Assembly (NCBI GenBank): GCA_003537575.1
Contig: DPRS01000042.1
Span: 50,585 to 85,150 of the forward strand
Direction: 5' to 3'
Source of the DNA: Oxalobacteraceae bacterium
Lineage (GTDB): Bacteria; Pseudomonadota; Gammaproteobacteria; Burkholderiales; Burkholderiaceae_D
Length of the DNA stretch: 34,566 bases
Notes under the pieces: generated by a model
The model's input: only the letters and a program-made list of their open reading frames with translations
What the model was told of the DNA's origin: nothing
Databases searched by the model: none
Made by a program: the position numbers and the translations under genes
Shown: positions 30,482-34,566 of the stretch, in pieces
How the letters are laid out: the number at the start of each line of letters is the position of its first letter
Numbering within the stretch: the stretch's first letter is position 1

Positions 30482-31669
30482 ATGTTGAACTCCGATTTAC
30501 CGTATTTTAAATTCCGCAACAAGACGCTCTTGCCCATCGTTCAAGGGGGCATGGGCGTTGGTGTCTCGGCGCATCGTCTGGCCGGGGCTGTTGCGCGTGA
30601 AAATGCGGTCGGAACCATTTCCAGCGTGGATTTGCGCCGTCACCATCCGGACCTGATGGCGGAAACCGGTAAAAGCCGCGACAAGGAGGCAATCAACCGC
30701 GCCAACCTGGTGGCGCTGGATCGCGAAATCCATTCTGCCAAGAAGGTCGCTGAAGGCAACGGCCTTATCGCCGTCAATGTCATGCGCGCCGTTGCCGAGT
30801 ACGCCCCCCAAGTGCGCCAATCCTGCGAAAGCGGGGCCGACGCGGTCGTGGTTGGCGCCGGCCTGCCGTTGGACTTGCCGGAACTGACCGCGGATCACCC
30901 GAATGTCGCCCTGATTCCGATCCTGTCCGATTCGCGCGGCATCTCCCTGATCCTGAAAAAATGGATGCGCAAGAACCGCCTGCCGGATGCCATCGTCATC
31001 GAAAATCCGCGTTACGCCGGCGGCCACCTGGGCGCGCCCAAGGCGGAAGACATTGGCGATACGCGCTTCACCATGGCGCGCGTGCTGGAAGAAACCTTCG
31101 AACTGTTCAAGGAACTGGGCATCGAGCGGGAAAAGATTCCGCTGATTGCCGCTGGCGGCATCAACCGCCACGAACAGATCCGCAAGCTGCTGGGACTGGG
31201 CGCCAGCGCCGTGCAGCTCGGCACGCCGTTCGCCGTGACCGAGGAGGGCGATGCCCATCCGAATTTCAAGAAAGTCCTGGTCGAAGCCGAGCCTGAAGAC
31301 ATCGTCACTTTCATGAGCGTGGCCGGCTTGCCGGCGCGCGCGGTGCGCACTCCTTGGCTGGCAAACTACCTGGAGAAGGAAGCCAAGCTGCAATCCAAGG
31401 CCAAGCAGCAGGAATGCCAGGTGGCGTTCGATTGCCTGCATCAATGCGGTTTGCGCGACGGTATTGCCAAGGCCGGGCAATTCTGCATCGATACCCGGCT
31501 GGCGTTCGCCATGAATGGCGACGTCAAGCGCGGCCTGTTCTTCCGCGGCAGCGAGCGCCTGCCGCTGGGACGGGAAATCCGCCCTGTGCGCGACCTGCTG
31601 CAATATCTCCTGACCGGCGTGATCGCCGCCAAGGAAGCCATCGCCGAAGTCTGCCTGCAACCGGCCTGA
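30482..31669 (+). CDS. Nitronate monooxygenase family flavoprotein
   Basis: 395 aa from the ATG at 30482, with AAGGA 6 bases upstream. It belongs to the NMO/FabK-like TIM-barrel FMN family: LPIVQGGMGVGVSAHRLAGA near residue 17, SGADAVVVGAGLP, RYAGGHLGAPK, IPLIAAGGI and GASAVQLGTPFAVTEEG (phosphate-binding Gly motifs). After the barrel is a C-terminal segment with four Cys (312, 318, 322, 335; spacing C-x5-C-x3-C-x12-C) that I recall as a shared feature of this long subfamily. Likely an FMN oxidoreductase acting on nitronates or a related substrate; the true substrate is uncertain. The perfect FNR box upstream points to use under low oxygen, odd for an enzyme named as an oxygenase. Confidence 0.87.
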   Translation: MLNSDLPYFKFRNKTLLPIVQGGMGVGVSAHRLAGAVARENAVGTISSVDLRRHHPDLMAETGKSRDKEAINRANLVALDREIHSAKKVAEGNGLIAVNVMRAVAEYAPQVRQSCESGADAVVVGAGLPLDLPELTADHPNVALIPILSDSRGISLILKKWMRKNRLPDAIVIENPRYAGGHLGAPKAEDIGDTRFTMARVLEETFELFKELGIEREKIPLIAAGGINRHEQIRKLLGLGASAVQLGTPFAVTEEGDAHPNFKKVLVEAEPEDIVTFMSVAGLPARAVRTPWLANYLEKEAKLQSKAKQQECQVAFDCLHQCGLRDGIAKAGQFCIDTRLAFAMNGDVKRGLFFRGSERLPLGREIRPVRDLLQYLLTGVIAAKEAIAEVCLQPA

Positions 31670-31686
31670 TCAGGTCAGGCCTTCCT

Positions 31687-32466
31687 TCATTTGTAAACGT
31701 TCTTCCATTCCCGCAAGGCGGTAAACACCGCCAGCGGGCTGGAATCTTCCTGCTGCAGGCGTCCCGCCCGGCGCAAGCTGTCGACAAGTTCCCTTTGCCC
31801 GCATCGCAAGAAGGGATTAGTGGCCTTCTCCAGTCCGATGGTGGAGGGCAGGGTCGGCAAGCCGGCCGCGCGTTTTGCCGTCTCGGCGCCGATGCGGGTT
31901 TCCAGTGCCGGATTGCCCGGTTCGACCTCGCGCGCGAAACGCAGGTTGGATAGCGTATATTCATGCGCGCAGTAGACTTGCGTGGCCTCCGGCAGCATGG
32001 CCAGCCTGTCCAGCGAATCCGCCAATTGCGCCGGCGTGCCTTCGAAGATGCGGCCGCAGCCGCCGCCAAACAGCGTGTCACCGCAAAACAGCCAGCCTTG
32101 TTGTGCCGCATGATAGGCGATATGTCCGCGCGTATGGCCTGGCACGGCAATCACGCCCAGCTCCAGTTCCGGCTGCGCCAGCCGGACGCAGTCGCCGTCA
32201 TCGAGGGGATCGGTTATTGATGTGATATTGTCATGACGCGGCCCATACACGGAAACTTGCCAATGCTTTAATAACTCCGGCACGCCGCCCACATGGTCAG
32301 CATGGCGATGTGTCAGTAAAATAGCGGAGAGCGTCAAGCCGCGTTCGCGCAAAGCCTTTATGATGGGGGTGGCGTCGCCCGGATCGACGGCGACGGCATG
32401 CCGGCCATCATGGATCAGCCATAAATAATTGTCGTCAAAAGCCGGAATTGCCACTACGTTGAGCAT
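31687..32466 (-). CDS. gloB: Hydroxyacylglutathione hydrolase (glyoxalase II)
   Basis: 259 aa from the ATG at 32466 (MLNVVAIPAFDDNYLWLI, the usual GloB start). Metallo-beta-lactamase fold with the THRHADHVGG zinc site, PGHTRGHIAY, FCGDTLFGGGCGRIFEG and CAHEYTLSNLRFA. It hydrolyses S-lactoylglutathione to lactate and glutathione in the cytoplasm. An upstream ATG at 32499 overlaps a perfect -10 element and is unlikely. The C-terminal HAGH domain is present (NPFLRCGQRELVDSLR). The gene is convergent with the nitronate monooxygenase-like gene (17 bases apart). Confidence 0.95.
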   Translation of the reverse strand: MLNVVAIPAFDDNYLWLIHDGRHAVAVDPGDATPIIKALRERGLTLSAILLTHRHADHVGGVPELLKHWQVSVYGPRHDNITSITDPLDDGDCVRLAQPELELGVIAVPGHTRGHIAYHAAQQGWLFCGDTLFGGGCGRIFEGTPAQLADSLDRLAMLPEATQVYCAHEYTLSNLRFAREVEPGNPALETRIGAETAKRAAGLPTLPSTIGLEKATNPFLRCGQRELVDSLRRAGRLQQEDSSPLAVFTALREWKNVYK

Positions 32467-32470
32467 ACCA

Positions 32471-33247
32471 ATGCCATATTCCTTACCCGAAAAGCCCATT
32501 ATAGCGCTCGGTTCCTGGCTCGAAACGCCAGTGGGCAGCTATGTGCGTGCCTGGGAACAGGCACGGCTGGCTGCGCTGACATCCGATATTTTCGGCTTCA
32601 ATGCCTTGCAGATCGGCTTGCCGCAAATCGATGCGCTGAGCGCCAACCGCATGCCCAATAAGTGGCTGTCCGATACGCGGATGCCGGCTGTCGCTGCCGA
32701 TGGCAGCAGGCCGCCGGTAGTGGTCGTGCACGATTTCACCGAATTGCCGTTTGCCTCGCAAAGCCTAGATCTGGTGGTGCTGCCGCACGTACTGGAATTC
32801 GCCGTCGAGCCGCACCAGGTCTTGCGCGAAGTCGAGCGGGTGCTGATTCCCGAAGGCCAGGTCATCATTTGCGGCTTCAACCCGGCCAGCATGTGGGCGG
32901 CGCGGCAAGCCGTTTCGCGCCTGTCGGGATCGCATTTTTTGCCGCAACATGCCGAATTCATCAGCATGCCGCGCATCAAGGATTGGATGAAGTTGCTCAA
33001 TCTGGGCGTCAACCGCGGCTATTTTGGTTGCTACGCACCGCCATTTCGCCGGGAAAAGTGGCTTACCCGGTTTTCTTTCATGGAGCAGGCCGGCGACCGC
33101 TGGTGGCCTTATCTGGGTGCCGTGTACATGGTGCAGGCAATCAAGCGGGTAAAAGGCATGCGTCTGATCGGGCCGGCCTGGAACAAGCGGACGGCGCAGG
33201 TGCCGCAGGGCGTACCGGCAACCAACAAGATTCGCAGGATCAAATAA
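32471..33247 (+). CDS. SAM-dependent methyltransferase (Methyltransf_11-like)
   Basis: 258 aa from the ATG at 32471. The recognisable part is VHDFTELPFASQSLDLVVLP followed by HVLEFAVEPHQVLREVERVL and PEGQVIICGFNP, matching motifs II-IV of class I methyltransferases. The Gly-rich SAM loop (motif I) is not obvious, so activity cannot be taken for granted. Such a gene next to gloB, rnhA and dnaQ is a conserved arrangement in Betaproteobacteria. No good Shine-Dalgarno is present. The substrate is unknown. Its start codon lies 4 bases from the divergent gloB start. Confidence 0.82.
   Translation: MPYSLPEKPIIALGSWLETPVGSYVRAWEQARLAALTSDIFGFNALQIGLPQIDALSANRMPNKWLSDTRMPAVAADGSRPPVVVVHDFTELPFASQSLDLVVLPHVLEFAVEPHQVLREVERVLIPEGQVIICGFNPASMWAARQAVSRLSGSHFLPQHAEFISMPRIKDWMKLLNLGVNRGYFGCYAPPFRREKWLTRFSFMEQAGDRWWPYLGAVYMVQAIKRVKGMRLIGPAWNKRTAQVPQGVPATNKIRRIK
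32498..32525 (-). promoter_or_regulatory. Candidate gloB promoter inside the methyltransferase gene
   Basis: On the minus strand TATAAT (32503-32498) with TTTCGA (32525-32520) 16 bases upstream. The start would be near 32491, about 25 bases before the gloB ATG. Confidence 0.5.
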
Positions 33248-33259
33248 TTTCAATACTAT

Positions 33260-33280
33260 GGGCACGTACCTGTAGTGCCC
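33260..33280 (+). repeat. Small hairpin between the methyltransferase and rnhA genes
   Basis: GGGCAC-GTACCTGTA-GTGCCC, perfect 6-bp arms and a 9-base loop, with no T-tract. It lies 27 bases before the rnhA start and may affect its translation or be neutral. Confidence 0.3.
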
Positions 33281-33306
33281 GCTAACTTACATCATCGACT
33301 CACACT

Positions 33307-33741
33307 GTGGAAAAAGTAGAAATCTATACCGACGGCGCCTGCAAGGGGAACCCCGGCGTCGGCGGCTGGGGCGCCTGGCTGCGCGCCGGCGGCCATGAAA
33401 AGGAATTGTTCGGCGGCGAACGCAATACCACCAACAACCGTATGGAATTGCGCGCCGTGATCGAAGCACTGTCGCTGCTGAAGCGTCCCTGCGAAGTGAT
33501 CGTGCATACCGACAGCGAATATGTGCAGAAGGGCATCAGCGAATGGATCCATGGCTGGAAGGCGCGTGGCTGGAAGACCGCCGCCCGCGCTCCGGTCAAG
33601 AACGTCGACCTGTGGCAGGCGCTGGATGCGGCGCAGGCGCAGCACCGCATCGAATGGCGCTGGATCAAGGGCCATGCCGGCCATGAAGGCAACGAGCGCG
33701 CCGACGCTCTGGCCAACCGCGGCGTCGCGTCGGTCCTGTAA
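33307..33741 (+). CDS. rnhA: Ribonuclease HI
   Basis: 144 aa starting at a GTG. The four catalytic acids are in place: Asp9 in YTDGACKGNPG, Glu47 in NNRMELRAV, Asp69 in HTDSEYV and Asp133 in NERADALAN, plus His123 of KGHAGHEGN. It degrades RNA in RNA-DNA hybrids in the cytoplasm. No clear Shine-Dalgarno precedes the GTG, but the family begins right here. It is followed by dnaQ after 23 bases on the same strand; in E. coli the same two genes are neighbours but divergent. Confidence 0.96.
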   Translation: MEKVEIYTDGACKGNPGVGGWGAWLRAGGHEKELFGGERNTTNNRMELRAVIEALSLLKRPCEVIVHTDSEYVQKGISEWIHGWKARGWKTAARAPVKNVDLWQALDAAQAQHRIEWRWIKGHAGHEGNERADALANRGVASVL

Positions 33742-33764
33742 TCGTGCTGTGATAGGATAAACCC

Positions 33765-34484
33765 ATGCGTCAAATCGTCCTCGATACCGAAACCACCGGC
33801 CTCAATCCGCGCGCGGGCAACCGCATCATCGAAGTGGGTTGCGTCGAACTCGTCAACCGCCGACTGACCGGCAACAATTTTCACTGCTATCTCAATCCGG
33901 AACGCGATTCGGAAGAGGGGGCGCTGGCGGTGCACGGCCTGACCACCGATTTCTTGAGCGACAAGCCGAAATTCGCCGAGATCGCCGAAGAATTGCGCGA
34001 ATACGTCAGGGATGCGGAAATCATTATCCATAACGCGCCCTTCGATCTGGCCTTCCTCGACGCCGAATTCGAGCGCCTGGGCTGGCCAGCCTTTGCCGGA
34101 CATGTCGGCGAGATCACCGATACCCTGGTGCAGGCCAAGGAAATGCATCCGGGGAAGCGCAATTCTCTCGATGCCCTGTGCGACCGCTACGAGATTTCCA
34201 ATTCCCACCGCACCCTGCACGGCGCCTTGCTGGATGCGGCGCTGCTGGCCGAAGTCTATCTGGCGATGACGCGCGGGCAGGAAAGCTTTTCCATCGACCT
34301 GGGTGAATCCGACGGCCGCGCGGATGGAACTGGTGTCGCGATCGCCGCGCTGGAAAAGATCATCGTGCTGGAAGCCAGCGCGGAGGAGCTTGCCGAGCAC
34401 GAGGCAACGCTGGACAAGGTCGACAAGGAGTCGAAGGGGGCTTGTCTCTGGCGTGCCGCGCAGTCGGACGCGAATACGAATTGA
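33765..34484 (+). CDS. dnaQ: DNA polymerase III subunit epsilon (3'-5' proofreading exonuclease)
   Basis: 239 aa. The DEDDh exonuclease motifs are present: VLDTETTGLNP (Asp7, Glu9), HNAPFDLAFLD (exo II) and HRTLHGALLDAALLAE (exo III with His and Asp). The C-terminal part (after about residue 180) is less conserved and would hold the alpha-subunit binding tail. It removes misincorporated nucleotides in the replicase core. TAGGAT lies 8 bases before the ATG. The TGA stop overlaps the -35 element of the following tRNA gene. Confidence 0.96.
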   Translation: MRQIVLDTETTGLNPRAGNRIIEVGCVELVNRRLTGNNFHCYLNPERDSEEGALAVHGLTTDFLSDKPKFAEIAEELREYVRDAEIIIHNAPFDLAFLDAEFERLGWPAFAGHVGEITDTLVQAKEMHPGKRNSLDALCDRYEISNSHRTLHGALLDAALLAEVYLAMTRGQESFSIDLGESDGRADGTGVAIAALEKIIVLEASAEELAEHEATLDKVDKESKGACLWRAAQSDANTN

Positions 34485-34509
34485 TCCAAATCGACTTTTG
34501 TGCCATAAT
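34481..34509 (+). promoter_or_regulatory. Promoter of the tRNA-Val gene
   Basis: TTGATC (34481-34486), a 17-base spacer and CATAAT (34504-34509) form a good sigma-70 promoter. The start would be near 34516, about 6 bases before the tRNA. The -35 element overlaps the dnaQ stop codon. Confidence 0.65.
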
Positions 34510-34521
34510 GCCGGCTTCGTT

Positions 34522-34566
34522 GGGCGGTTAGCTCAGTGGTAGAGCACTGCCTTCACACGGCAGGGG
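34522..34566 (+). tRNA. tRNA-Val (anticodon CAC), 3' part outside window
   Basis: The 5' acceptor strand GGGCGGT, D-arm GCTC-AGTGGTA-GAGC and the anticodon arm CTGCC-TTCACAC-GGCAG are all present, with CAC at positions 34-36 (reads GUG, valine). The window ends in the variable region, so the T-arm and acceptor end cannot be checked. Confidence 0.92.

Overview
The window looks like chromosomal DNA of a betaproteobacterium in the Burkholderiales, most likely the Oxalobacteraceae (Herbaspirillum/Collimonas/Herminiimonas type). I infer this from protein character, the glnA-ntrB-ntrC order, an rnhA-dnaQ-tRNA-Val block, high-GC genes and a SenABC set of the kind known from Burkholderiales; no database search was possible. 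I see no insertion sequence, prophage, integrase or CRISPR array.

Layout. 1-2521: end of a cbb3 cytochrome oxidase accessory operon (ccoG tail, fixH/ccoH, a small two-helix membrane protein, a TauE/SafE-family membrane protein). 2549-4269: an 82-aa protein, a secreted DNA/RNA endonuclease, a stretch with an orphan terminator, and a secreted Gly/Pro/His-rich protein. 4338-8837: release factor 3 (prfC), a degenerate hemerythrin-like protein behind an FNR-type promoter, a TAXI-type solute-binding protein and a rhodanese. 9244-14091: nitrogen control (glnA behind a sigma-54 promoter, a DUF4124 protein, ntrB, ntrC). 14114-16540: a class A penicillin-binding protein. 16740-20060: a compact selenium cluster (selD/senC, senB, and divergent senA). 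20178-22746: a DEAD-box RNA helicase and fabI. 22977-28540: the peptide ABC importer yejABEF. 28541-34566: mltD, a nitronate monooxygenase-like protein behind a perfect FNR box, gloB, a methyltransferase, rnhA, dnaQ and the 5' part of a tRNA-Val(CAC) gene.

How the parts work together. The standout is the selenium cluster. SelD/SenC makes selenophosphate, SenB would turn it into a selenosugar, and SenA (an EgtB/ergothioneine-synthase relative) would attach selenium to hercynine, giving selenoneine. The three-gene logic is known from Variovorax paradoxus, so here it is a recognised but recently described system. The histidine methyltransferase (EgtD) and the final C-Se lyase are not in the window.

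A second theme is oxygen. Besides the cbb3 accessory genes, two separate genes (hemerythrin-like at 6355 and nitronate monooxygenase-like at 30482) each carry an FNR-type box centred 41.5 bases upstream of the start predicted from a -10 element, as in class II FNR activation. A third theme is nitrogen: NtrB/NtrC lie just downstream of a glnA gene with a GG-N10-GC sigma-54 promoter and upstream NtrC-like half-sites.

Start codons were chosen from Shine-Dalgarno sequences and family alignment from memory; several genes use TTG or GTG. Two divergent pairs (senA/senB and gloB/methyltransferase) have start codons that overlap or sit 4 bases apart.
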